From Endocalyx cinctus (Eukaryota; Ascomycota; Sordariomycetes; Amphisphaeriales; Apiosporaceae), in contig BCKC01000001.1 of the NCBI GenBank assembly GCA_001600455.1, positions 4,490,441 through 4,554,440 of the forward strand: a stretch of DNA of 64,000 nucleotides, written 5' to 3'. The stretch's first letter is position 1. Each line of letters opens with the position of its first letter. Under the pieces are notes generated by a model that saw nothing but the letters and a program-made list of their open reading frames with translations, ran no database searches and was not told where the DNA came from. The translations under genes and the position numbers were made by a program. Positions 11,204-21,626 of the stretch are shown piece after piece.

Positions 11204-12780
11204 TTTATGGTTGTTTATTATGGGACGTTAAAGAGGTATAACTAAATTATAGGAAGTGTCCTTATTTATGAAGTAGATAAAGCTTATTTCTTTTAGAAAA
11301 AAAAAAAAAAAAAGACCTTCTCTTGTCGACAGTCGGCATAAATAAGAGGATATTGTAGGTTTTTATATTTTAATTAAGTCACCCGACAAATCTAGCTTTC
11401 TACCATCGTGTAATCACCCAGTGTAGGCCTTATAACCTTCACGTTCAAACATTCCTATAAACGTTGTTACTTCTCGTATACATTCGGCGCGAAGGATTTG
11501 GTCATCACGGGGACAATAATTAGGAAAAAGTGACGTGAGCGTAGTCCTGAAAGGAATCAACAACACCAACGAAACCAGTATTGTTCTCTGAGAGATTTCG
11601 GTCAATTCTAATTTTATATCTCTAGATATAATTACATACTACTATATATGTACATATGATGGGTTGGCAGTAACTTGTGGGTTTACAAAAAGACGCTCGG
11701 TACTTATAATCAACGTCGTTACCTATTAATCCCGATGGCATGCAGTGGCCAAAAATCGATCCGTCTGTATACAGAAGGACTAATGATTTATATGTATCGT
11801 ATAAAACTTCGGCGCTTAACTATGATTAGCTGATAGGCAATATCCAACGTTATTTGACTTTTGTGTTTAATCCATGGATCTTTCTCACGGATTAAAATAA
11901 GTAACAGGTAAATAATACTTAGCCCTACCGGTCACCAGATATCCGTTGATTTTCGGGCCTCTTTTTTTTAGCCTCTAGAGACTTGATCTGTCTTATCTCA
12001 TTTAACAAGGTTTAAATTTATGAACCCCTGCTTGAAGCAAGGTCATTTCTAGTCATCTTATATGTAATCCAGCTGCATGTTGGGAGGGTCAAGATTCGGG
12101 ACAACCTGACTCCGCCAACTATGAGCATGACCAAGCTATATGGGCAGGATGATTCTCAGCAGATGCTACACACATATTTCTGTACAATATTTACGACGAA
12201 GCCTCTTTAGACAAAGTTAATACTGATTCCTACTCCGACCTCAGCTTCTCTAGGCAAGTCTGTCTAGGCCGGTGGCGCAGCGTTGGTAATGTTTGTCAGT
12301 TACGGTCACATTCTTCGCTCTCGTCAAAGGTTCAAGGTTCAACACGGTATTATTATTGCTGGAACTTTGATGACCACACCGGAAGTTTAAAGGGTAATGG
12401 TCATGTAAACTCCAACCCGTCTCACTGTCTCCATACTGAGAGGGCCTGTCATAATACCGTTAGGATCGTTACCATGTTCTGCTCAAAGAATCTCGTTGAC
12501 TTAGAACTGCTTTTACATGAACATGAAATCGATGCCTATAGGATGGCCGTAGTACTCTGCACATTATCCATCGTTTCAATGACAAGATGACTTGGCTGGG
12601 TAAGATATGCTAACTACCACACATATACTGGGAAGGACTGCAGCAGATATGGTATAATTGGTTAGATCTTGTTAGTAAAGAATGCTTGCTATATAATAAT
12701 ATGGTGCGAGGGAAAAAAGAAGGGACCGCAAAGGTCAGGGTTACCAAAAGATAGGATTAGGACATTTAATTACTAATTAA

Positions 12781-12817
12781 CCCTATGATACTAACCCTAA
12801 CCACAACCTAACCCTAA
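12781..12817 (-). repeat. Degenerate interstitial telomere-like units (CCCTAA)
   Basis: CCCTAT at 12781 and perfect CCCTAA at 12795-12800 and 12812-12817, spaced by diverged sequence. Orientation is opposite to the TTAGGG tract at 5030. Weaker than that tract; chance or a telobox cannot be excluded. Confidence 0.5.
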
Positions 12818-13387
12818 AGGGGAGATCTCCAACGACGACAGTCTCGGGATCCTCGAGCCCCGCTTCACCCACAATGAGATGCATCGCATTCGTAAACTTA
12901 ATCTATGTAGTTGATCTAGGCGGGCAGCGGGGTAAGATAATTATAATAGTATGTATCTGAATCCTACTGGCTGGCGAATTTCGTGTTGGCGTTATTCAAG
13001 CATCAACGTGGAAACACAGATGAGAGACCATGTACAACCTAGCTAGTACGGCCTGTTTGACAAAACTTATCCGGGTGATACCTATGCTGATTTCGTGGTA
13101 CAGCTACGGTAAATAACTTGATGCTTGGTCGAACTTGTAATGGATCTCCATGCTACATAGTCCAATCGTATTGACTGAAGCGGGAAATTGCTTAAAGTTA
13201 ATAACAACCACCCACCTCCTCGTAGTTGACTACGTAGACCCCTCTTTTATTGTCACGCCAGGACAAAGCGCACCAATCGAATATGACATTCATGGATGGT
13301 GATTTTAATTTTAACTCTCGCTATCTCGGCCTAAGTTTCGGACCCTGCCCGCACCCGTACAGCAACCCGTGGAGCTGTACTATGGGG

Positions 13388-13423
13388 CACGTGTGATGTA
13401 ACATTGGGGAATCATATATAAAG
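13388..13423 (+). promoter_or_regulatory. E-box (CACGTG) and TATA box upstream of the short-chain dehydrogenase
   Basis: CACGTG at 13388-13393 and TATATAAAG at 13415-13423 lie about 275 bp upstream of the ATG at 13696. CACGTG is the core site of bHLH regulators. Position supports a promoter; binding is not shown. Confidence 0.4.
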
Positions 13424-13695
13424 AGAGAGTAACCCCAGATATCCGAATACCACGAAAATAACTAGCTCAATTTTTTCACCGGGGAGATTAAACCTCATAT
13501 TTTGGAAGTTTAGTCTTCTCAAATCTTGACGCTTCCGTGATAGACGATAGATGACGCCCCCACCCATCCGAAGGAACTTTTGTGACACGAGCGCATATAA
13601 TTACCCCGCTGGAGGATCATTATTAGTATCGTCAACGATATATCTATCCTAAGTATAATACGAGCTCTAAGAAACCACTTATTCCCATAAACCCC

Positions 13696-14517
13696 ATGGC
13701 GGCGCTCGAGGGAAAAGTCTACGCCATAACCGGCGGTGCAAGCGGTATCGGGCTCGCAACCGCGCAGATACTGTCCAAGAAAGGCGCCACCGTGTGCATC
13801 GCTGATGTGGATCCCTCGGCGATGAGCAAAGCCGAGGAATACTTTGGCCAGCTCGGTGTCCCCTGCACGGTAACGAAAGTAGATATTTCGAACAAGAAGG
13901 AAGTTCAAGATTGGATAAGCAGCATTCTCGAGAAGTTTGGCAAGTTAGACGGCGCCGCCAACGTCGCGGGCATCATCGGCAAGCACCACGGCATACGACC
14001 TGTTGCAGACCTGGACGATGACGAGTGGAACAAGATAATAGCGGTCAACCTGACGGGTACCATGTACTGCCTGCGAGAGGAGCTGCGCAAGATTGTCGAT
14101 GGCGGGTCGATCGTAAACGTGTCTTCTATCCACGGACTTCAGGGTAGCTACACAGATTCTAAAATGCTCTTCTCAAAACGCTATCATGGACGCTAACATA
14201 CAAGAATAGGTTTTGCTAAACACGGAGCTTACGATGCTAGTAAACACGGCGTCATAGGCCTGACAAAAGCGGCGGCTAAGGAGAATGGTCATCGCGAAGT
14301 ACGGGTTAACGCAGTGGCTCCCGGGGCTATCTACACTCCGCTGATGGAGAAAGCGTGGAAAATTCACAATCGGCTGCCGGATGCGCCCTTCGACGACACG
14401 TCCCCGTACAATAGACAAGGCACATCGGAAGAAGTAGCGAACGTGATCGTGTTCCTGTTGAGTCCGGAGAGCAAGTACGTGAGTGGTAGCGTATATTCCG
14501 TCGACGGGGCAATGTAG
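13696..14517 (+). CDS. Short-chain dehydrogenase/reductase (classical SDR), 251 aa
   Basis: Exons 13696-14143 and 14210-14517 (66-nt intron). Residues 12-19 are the cofactor motif TGGASGIG, with ADVD at the end of the second strand favouring NAD(H). NVAG, the serine in SIVNVSS and the YDASK motif (Tyr-x3-Lys) give the complete catalytic set. PGAIYTPL and SGSVYSVDGAM close the fold as usual. Full length for a classical SDR. It converges with NAT3, with only 57 bp between stop codons. Substrate unknown; the nearby alcohol dehydrogenase and FAD monooxygenase suggest a shared oxidative pathway, which is inference. Confidence 0.92.
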
Positions 14518-14574
14518 AAAGGAGAAAAAAAAAACAAAAAAAAAACGGAGATACGAGAAGAGACTTCGCGACCG

Positions 14575-15204
14575 TCAGAATACGTCTTCAGGTTGGATTT
14601 CGTGATTTCTTCCGTCGGCACGAATATGCTTTAGAGTCTTATCCCGCTTCATGGGTTTGCGCATGTCGTAAGCGTCTTCGCCATTAGCGGTAGGATCGTT
14701 CACGTTATCTCCGTAGTAATCCTTAACGACGCGATAAACGCTGTAACCCATTTTTTCGTAGAAGCGTATAGCTTTCTCATTACTTTTTCTCACGAACAAG
14801 TCGACAAACCAAGTATTGGCGTCGTCGGCGCTTGCTTCGAGCAGCTGAGTGAGATATTGGCCAATGCCTAGACCACGGGCTTCGGGGGCGACGGTCAGAG
14901 CAGTGATATGAGCGTGCCAGGGTAGGTAATGATCCGAGTACTGGAAATAATCCGGTGAACTCTCGGTCTTCCCCATAACTACGTATACTTATATTAATAA
15001 CAGGACGATAAATTGGTATAAAGGGTCAGACTTGCTATAGCCTATGATATTTCCATTGTGATCCTCAGCCACCTGGAATAGCTTGGGCCATTTCGCATAA
15101 TATTGGAGATAGAAACTTAGGTCGTATGTTTCGGTGAGAGGATCAAGATTGCATTTCGAAAATCTGGCCAAATCTGCAGGAGTAAAAGGTCGGAATGAAG
15201 TCAT
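14575..15204 (-). CDS. NAT3: NatB N-terminal acetyltransferase catalytic subunit Nat3 (Naa20), 190 aa
   Basis: Exons 15204-15036 and 14978-14575 on the minus strand. The start MTSFRPFTPADLARFSKCNL and the block NLDPLTETYDLSFYLQYYAKWP are those of Naa20. The acetyl-CoA loop reads EARGLGIG, and VDLFVRKSN, MGYSVYRVVKDYYG and EDAYDMRKPM follow in order. Length matches the family. The intron (15035-14979, 57 nt) has a GC donor (GCAAGT); splicing there restores GYIMGK exactly as in homologues. Family knowledge: with Mdm20 it acetylates nascent chains starting Met-Asp, Met-Glu, Met-Asn or Met-Gln on the ribosome. Confidence 0.95.
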
Positions 15205-16526
15205 TGTGAATCAGTCTACTCTAACATCTACGGAATCTGAATGTTTTCTTCTTCTTCTTTTATTTACACAACCAAGCATGCGAGGGTAAATAGAATATGT
15301 AAATAAGAAGTGGTTAAGCGTTGTGTATGTATATTTTGACAATGTAGAGAAACCCCCACCAAAAGAAAGAAAAGTTTTACGCCAGTTTTAGTGGATATCC
15401 TCTGTAGCGTTGGTGGGGTTTACAATGCGATATGCAATATCCGTAGTAACTAGAAGCCTACCTGCCAGACCAGCCAGACCAGCCAGACCAGCCTACATAT
15501 ACGTGCAGCTGGCAAGAATTTAGTTGGGTAGATCCCTGAACAATTTACAATCACATCACCGCTGTCACCGTAAATCACCAGCTTAGGGCTTGATTAGGTT
15601 ATGCTTTATAAACAGTCTTTACTAAAATTTGGAAATTGTGAATAACAACGGGATCGTCAGGGCGAAATCCACCTACAGTACGCTACCAGTTAACCTTCCA
15701 TCCGTACAGAGTATAGAGTACGTACAGGTAGGTTGGTTCTACAGGTTTAGTGCTTTGTTTTATAGTAGACTACCTACCTAGGTACCTAGGCTGCTAGGTA
15801 AGTACTATGTACGTAGTGTTCGCCCTTGCATATTAACGATTCCTTATTTCCCCTTACTAAAATAACGTAAGTAAACACCGAGTACCTACTGTAAATACTT
15901 ACTTAAGTACCTAAAGTATACTACATAGGTACCTACCTAGGTACTTACCTACAGGGTTGTTGGTACTTAAAATATATACGGTATTCTATGTATAATCTGT
16001 TTAATGGGAAGTAATGATAATTTATGATAATTTATAAGTACTCATATACTCATTTACTCATATAATCATATCCTCACATATGTTGTAGTGCACTTACGCA
16101 AGCTTCATATATTCTCTTCTATGATATAGAATCAAAGTATTCTGTTATATCCAGACTGTCAGGGTCTCTAAAATTACGTGGTCCCGCTATACTTGCGCCA
16201 GGCCAGACCGGACAGACAACGGGCACCCGTATCCACATTAGCAACAATTCATCTTATGTATGTATCCATCGGCATTACAACGTACAAAGAGAAAAATACT
16301 CGGTAGAAAATACCCTGGCTCAGCAAAATAAACAACAAAGGAAATCATCTATGTACGACTAAATTTCCTTAGACCTAGCGCTCTGTGCAGCGCTTTACCA
16401 TATCAAGCTGAGATCGAGCAACACACCCGATCTAATTCTCCTTCGTCTTACCAAAAAAGCAAAGAGAAAGAAAAAATAAAGACAACCAGACCAGCAGACC
16501 AGCAGACAAATCCCCCATCTTCCACT
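15205..16526. other. Intergenic region with palindromic CCTAGGTA-type motifs
   Basis: No gene seen. The stretch 15765-15960 is crowded with overlapping TACCTAGGTACC-like palindromes. A 9-bp tandem repeat is listed separately. The promoters of NAT3 and the unknown gene at 16527 lie at its ends. Confidence 0.6.
15464..15493. repeat. GCCAGACCA tandem repeat (3.3 copies)
   Basis: Three perfect 9-bp units followed by GCC, in non-coding DNA. Confidence 0.9.
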
Positions 16527-17802
16527 ATGTCAAGATCACCACAGACACCACGACACTCCCGTCATTCTTCAACTATCGATAACGCTTATCAGAATTCCAC
16601 CCCGAACATGTCGCCCGACGCTAGACGCCAATCCAAGTCTTCTTATCAAGGAGATACCTTAACACCTTTGCGCAACAGCATGAATGAATCCGAACTTCAC
16701 GATCTCGGTGCTGGAGCGGGGGATAACGGACTCGGCAACTTAGCAGACGAGCTCGCCGACGCTCTCGAAGATTCAGGTGACGAATATTACGAAGAAGAAG
16801 AGGATGGCGGAGAGGAAGCGGTCGCCTCCGCAACCGGCCATAAACAAAATCGAGAAGGCGTAGACAGCGTACAAGATAGCGGTGTCGACGTCACGAGCCA
16901 CCCCAATAATACCCCGAAGCAGCACATGAAACACGCAAGCCTCACCGTTCCCCCGCCGGTCGGACGAGGAGGTCACAAGCGAACCGGGTCCGCCTACGAC
17001 GGAAGCGAGTACGGTTCAGAATCCGATCTTGAGCCTGCCGGGATGCCCCCAAGTCTAGTTGCCAAGATAGATGCCGTGGAATCCTTAGCCCGACGGGGTA
17101 CCGACAGCATCGGCAGTCCTGCCGACGGCGTTTTCAAGCGAGTCACCGAGAGTCTGAAAGATCTAGGATCGCAATCCGGCGTGGAGGGGAGTACTACGAG
17201 GTAAGACTATACTCTAATATTACTTGACGAGAAGAAATACAGAAAAAACAAATCAACAGAATAATTCTAACATATCATTTTTTCCCCCCCTTCTTTCTAG
17301 GTTAATCACCGCTCACTCAGCCCTGGCCACACACCTGACTCACCAGACACGTCAACTTCACAACCTCACCTTTCCTCTCCTCTCCCCCCTTGTTGCGCCT
17401 CCTGATCCCGATACGATCGACACCCTCCTCCCCATACTCACATCAGTATCAGAGGACATGCCGCGGCCGACGACGTCGGCCTTTAACTCTTTGTCGGCGT
17501 TGCACTCGGTCACGTCCGATTTGGTTCAGACGCTCAACTACCTCTCGGACACGCTGCACATGTCGCGACAGACGACCACGACCGCTACCCGGCGACTCAG
17601 GACGGCGAAAGAGATGGTGGCCGAGATGAGGCGCGAAGAGGAGTTGAAAGAAGAAGGGGAGAGATGGCTCGCGAGAGGAAACTGGGGCGAGCGGCTGCAA
17701 AACCGCGAGTGCGCAGGCGTCTGTCGGGACGTCGTGGGCGGGTTCGAGGAGGTTTGTGACGGGTGGAGGGCGAGGTTGCTGGCCCAGGCGGAATCGGCTT
17801 AA
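16527..17802 (+). CDS. Conserved-looking fungal protein of unknown function, 391 aa
   Basis: Exons 16527-17200 and 17301-17802, intron 100 nt with a strong pyrimidine tract. The first 170 residues are low-complexity, rich in Ser, Asp, Glu and Gly (EDSGDEYYEEEEDGGEE). The C-terminal 200 residues look like an ordered helical domain: THSALATHL-like helices after HSALATHLTHQTRQLHNLTF, then SFNSLSALHS-type helices and a charged helix ending in EMRREEELKEEGERWLARGN. No enzyme motif or membrane segment is visible. Codon use and splicing look like a real gene. I do not recognise the family; a coiled-coil scaffold is possible. Confidence 0.8.
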
Positions 17803-18722
17803 AACTTTCCAAAGCCGAGACGAAAGTGGCTTTAATGACGAGGGAAACGAAACGGCATATATCGGAGATATAGAGACATAAAACTAGCCTTGCCTGCCCG
17901 TTCAGCCGAGGACGGGCCGGAGCCGGGTACGGATGGAGGCTGGGATAGAACAAAGTGACGACTACGACAAACTACCGATCGAATTATTTCTTTTTCCTTT
18001 TGTAATAAAGAAGAGAGGGGAATCCAATATCCTTCTTAATGGGACCAGTTATCACTTCTCTTGAATTCCTTTTCTTTTTTAAGAAAAACAATTATCAGAG
18101 AAGAAATAAAATACAACGGCGTTAATGTCTCGAGAGAAGGAATAGAGGAGACATCCTTTTTTAATGGCTATTTAAGCCAATTTCATGACGATAGAGTTAA
18201 AACACCCAGATGCATATACATATAACAAACGGATATTCCAACAGAAGATCCTACGGTTTTCAATAATAATATGTGCATCTATTATTTTTAGATAGGGATA
18301 CCAAATAAGAATACGATAGCCTACACAAGTTGCTTCATAATCTCGTAATGTGATATCGAAATAGGCGAGAGAGAGAAAAAAGAGTCAAGCGATGAAGAGA
18401 AAGAGGTGGTGAGCAGGGTAGTCATGCTATTGAAGTGGAATCAGGGATAAGATCCAAGGAACATCCTAGTTGAGTGCATTGAATCATATTACACACATTC
18501 GAACGCCAGCATGTATACTTGTAAGTACGTATTTATTATACAAGACCTAACCCATCATACAAGAATTTGAGACAGAATACCTACCATAAACAGAACCTCT
18601 TTCCCATTGACCCTTTTTAATCCATATTATGACGTGCGTTTATTCAAACAGAAATCCGAACCCATAAACATGAGGCACAAAACAATTATTATACTCATAC
18701 AACCATTATTTCCCCCCTAGTT
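17803..18722. other. Convergent 3' intergenic region
   Basis: Lies between the stop codons of the unknown gene (plus) and the LOV gene (minus). AT-rich, with no coding signal; presumably 3' untranslated regions. Confidence 0.6.
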
Positions 18723-21626
18723 CTAACCGCTGACTTCTTCATCTTCCCCTATATCTTCACATCTTCCTGTATTTCTCTCTCCCTCTCCATGACTGTCATC
18801 CCCTTCTTCCTCTTCCTCTTCTTCTTCCCCCTCCTCATCCTCGTCTTCATCATCCGCAAATTCCATGTCCCAGTCTTCTTTCCTCCTCTCAACAGGTCTA
18901 ACGGTACCAAAATCGATACCGCTTCCTCTATCACCACCAAGACCACCACCACCTCTCAATCTCGCCGTCCCGAACTTCCCTTGAGCCTCTACGGGCGGAG
19001 CTTCTCTTACTCTTCTGTACACGGCACTTTCGGTCTCGTCGTCGACTAACACCACCATCCAAACTCCCACCGCACCATTCACCCCCACGAGGGGAGTGCA
19101 ATGAATCCAGCGAGGTTTCCCTTCGGCTTCTCCTTCGTCTCCCCTGCTACCGCTCCTATTCGTTTTCCCGTAGTTGCTATTCGCGTTACCGGAACCGTTA
19201 GGTCGGTACAGCGAAGTGCACCAACGAATCTTAGCCGTAACCGCGTTGCCGTCTGATAACGCCATGAACAGGGCCTCCCGAACGCCTCGCGACCCGCCTA
19301 TCCGATCCAGGAAGGAACTTTGCAGTATCCCCGGCACCCGTAGAGCGCGCGAGGCGAAGAGAATTTTGAGGGAAGGAGCAGGCCGAACTAGTAAGTAGTG
19401 TTCGTAGATTCCCTTGAGATGACCACCGCTATGAGCTTCAACTGGCACGGGGGGCACGTTTACTGTACTAGGGTCGAAAATAGATGACAGCCTCGTCGTT
19501 GTAGAGTTTCGAGATTTAGAGTAGTACGGATGTTGGTGTTGCTGCTGCTCTTGTTGTTGCGGCTGTATCCCATCTTCATTCTGCTGATGCTGCTGTGATT
19601 GCTGGCCCTGGGTAGAAGAGGAAGCGGCATAAAATCGACCAGCCTGCAAAGCCGGATCGCTCAGCCTTCTCACCGCAGCCGCTTCGTCCCGAATGAGTAG
19701 TCGCGGCTTGTGGTTTCGACCGCCCAAGAGGCTGTGAGAGTCGGAAGCATCGTGGACCGCGTCCTCGTGCGTGATGCGGTGGAGGAGGCCGCCGGAATCA
19801 CGAATTATTTTCAGTTCGGAAAGGTTAAAAGTCTCAGCTAGGGAGCGGAGCGTGTCGTCTGTAAGATTATCTCCCCCTTCGTCTTCTGTTTTCGTACCAT
19901 TCTCGTTCTTATGATCTCCGTTTTCTTCTCGGCGGTCTTCCGAGTAATATCCCCTTTCTTTGCGTGCCGCGAGTCTTTCTAATCCTTCCAATCCGGCACA
20001 TTCCTTAGCGAGGCCCGAGACGTCCACCTGAGCACCAATATGATATCTCACTACGCCGCGACTATCGAGTAAGGGAGCCACCATCAACAGGTTCATAAAT
20101 GGGGAGCCGTCACGCCGGTAGTTGAGGAATGTTTCACAATGCTCCTTGCCAGACTGCAGCATCTCGTGCAGGCGCCTAATGCTGGCCGGATTGGTCTTGG
20201 GGCCTTGAAGAAAGCGGCAATTGCGTCCTATGACATAATTCATGCCGTATTGGGTTGTTTTGTAAAATTCTACATAGAGTAAACGGAGTGATCGTTAGTA
20301 GGAAGTAATACATAGGTAACCATGTCACGGCAGAAAGAAGGAGAGAGAGATAGAGAGAGAGGGATAAAAAAAAGCGGCTGAATTCATACCCTCACTAGCG
20401 AAAACGATGGGATTATCCCTTCTTAGCGGATCCGTCAAGCAAAACGTCTCGGCCAAGCCCTCCGAAAGCTCCCTTAGCTGAATCGGCAGCGTATCCGTGA
20501 TCCGGCGTTTGATGGTGACGCTGACGGTCTGAACCCAGGTATGAGTCACGTACGCGGCCAAATCCTCTCTAGCCAAGATCTCCAAGGCATTTTGGGCGAC
20601 GGCTTTGAGTGACTTATTCACCGTCCTGTCCACGCCATCAAGTCCTAGATCTGGACCGGCCGGGTCGAGGTTGCGGCATATGGCATCGGCGTAGGCGATC
20701 GCCTTGAGGGCCTTCTGTGAGTCGAGGTAGTACAAAAGCAGCGGCATTGACTGCGGGCGCGCGCCGTTGAGGAAGATCATGAACCGCTGGAGTAACACGG
20801 GATCCTCGAATATTGCCTTCATGTGTTCGACCGAGAACAATAGTTCCGACCGGGCCTCGAGAGAGTACCGATAGCGACTACTGGCACCGTCTTGATCCTC
20901 CGGTGCAAGCAGGTCAAACGAGGCCGGGTCGAGGTCATCTTCGGCGAGAGGCTGGAGGGCGAGCGTCTCTTGTTCCGACGTGATCTTGGCCTGGAGGGGT
21001 ACAAGGCTGCTGCTGTGTACGGAGGAGTTGGTCGAACCCGCCAACGACCTCGTGGATCGGGACGGAAGGCTCCTCGGCACCGTCGACGCCGACCAAACTT
21101 CCGAACTCAGCATATCGTCCACTCCCCCAACCTGCGATATTATCGTAGTAGGTGATGCGGATCGTGCAGACCGTCGCGCTCTACTGTGACTTCAATTCAT
21201 GCGACTCAAAAGTCAGCTTGCCGTCTTTGGTCTAGATGAGAGATACTATTCGAAACTGCATTGCCGATCTCACCTCTTAGTACTGGAAGGCCCGGCTTCC
21301 TCTCCCCCATTCAATCTCGATCCAGAAAACATCTTTATTGATCGAGGATTGCCGGAAGAGATTGAGTAGGCGAGTCTTTCCGCCGTAGACTCGACCGAGG
21401 AACCCATCGGAAACGTCAGGCTCGCGCGTTTCCTGGGGATGTCCGGTATGCTTGCGCCGTCGTGATCTGGGTCCTCCCCGATGATATTATTATTGTGGTC
21501 ACCACTGTCGTCCCGGAAAGCCTTCAGAGACCTGATTCCGAGTGAACTCCTACGGACGGAAGGACGAGGAGACTCGGATCCTTTATGCTGCTGGTGCGCG
21601 GTATTCAATCCTACCGTGTGCATCAT
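18723..21626 (-). CDS. LOV-domain blue-light photoreceptor of the fungal RGS-LOV type, 897 aa
   Basis: Exons on the minus strand: 21626-21274, 21183-20390 and 20269-18723, closing in frame. After a Ser-rich N-terminus, residues about 200-360 form a helical region (HMKAIFEDPVLLQRFMIFL, LLLYYLDSQKALKAIAYADAI) matching the RGS-like module of BcLOV4-type proteins. The LOV domain follows: DNPIVFASEEF across an intron, then GRNCRFLQG near residue 400 with the photoactive cysteine, FLNYRRDGSPFMNLLMVAPL, and IGAQVDVSG with the conserved glutamine. Then come a Gln-rich linker, a second conserved block (LKILFASRALRVPGILQSS) resembling a PAS domain, and an extremely acidic tail. Family knowledge: flavin-binding, light-triggered membrane recruitment. 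Physiological output here is unknown. Confidence 0.88.

Larger units (their letters stand above)
11204..13695. other. 2.5-kb AT-rich intergenic region
   Basis: No convincing gene. It contains a poly-A tract near 11300, degenerate CCCTAA units at 12781-12817 and the promoter of the dehydrogenase that starts at 13696. Confidence 0.55.

Noticed and set aside
12261..12340. tRNA-like A box (TGGCGCAGCGTTGG) and GGTTCAA further on
   Set aside because: The distance is long, the T-arm and acceptor stem do not pair, and no 3' end fits. Not called as a tRNA.
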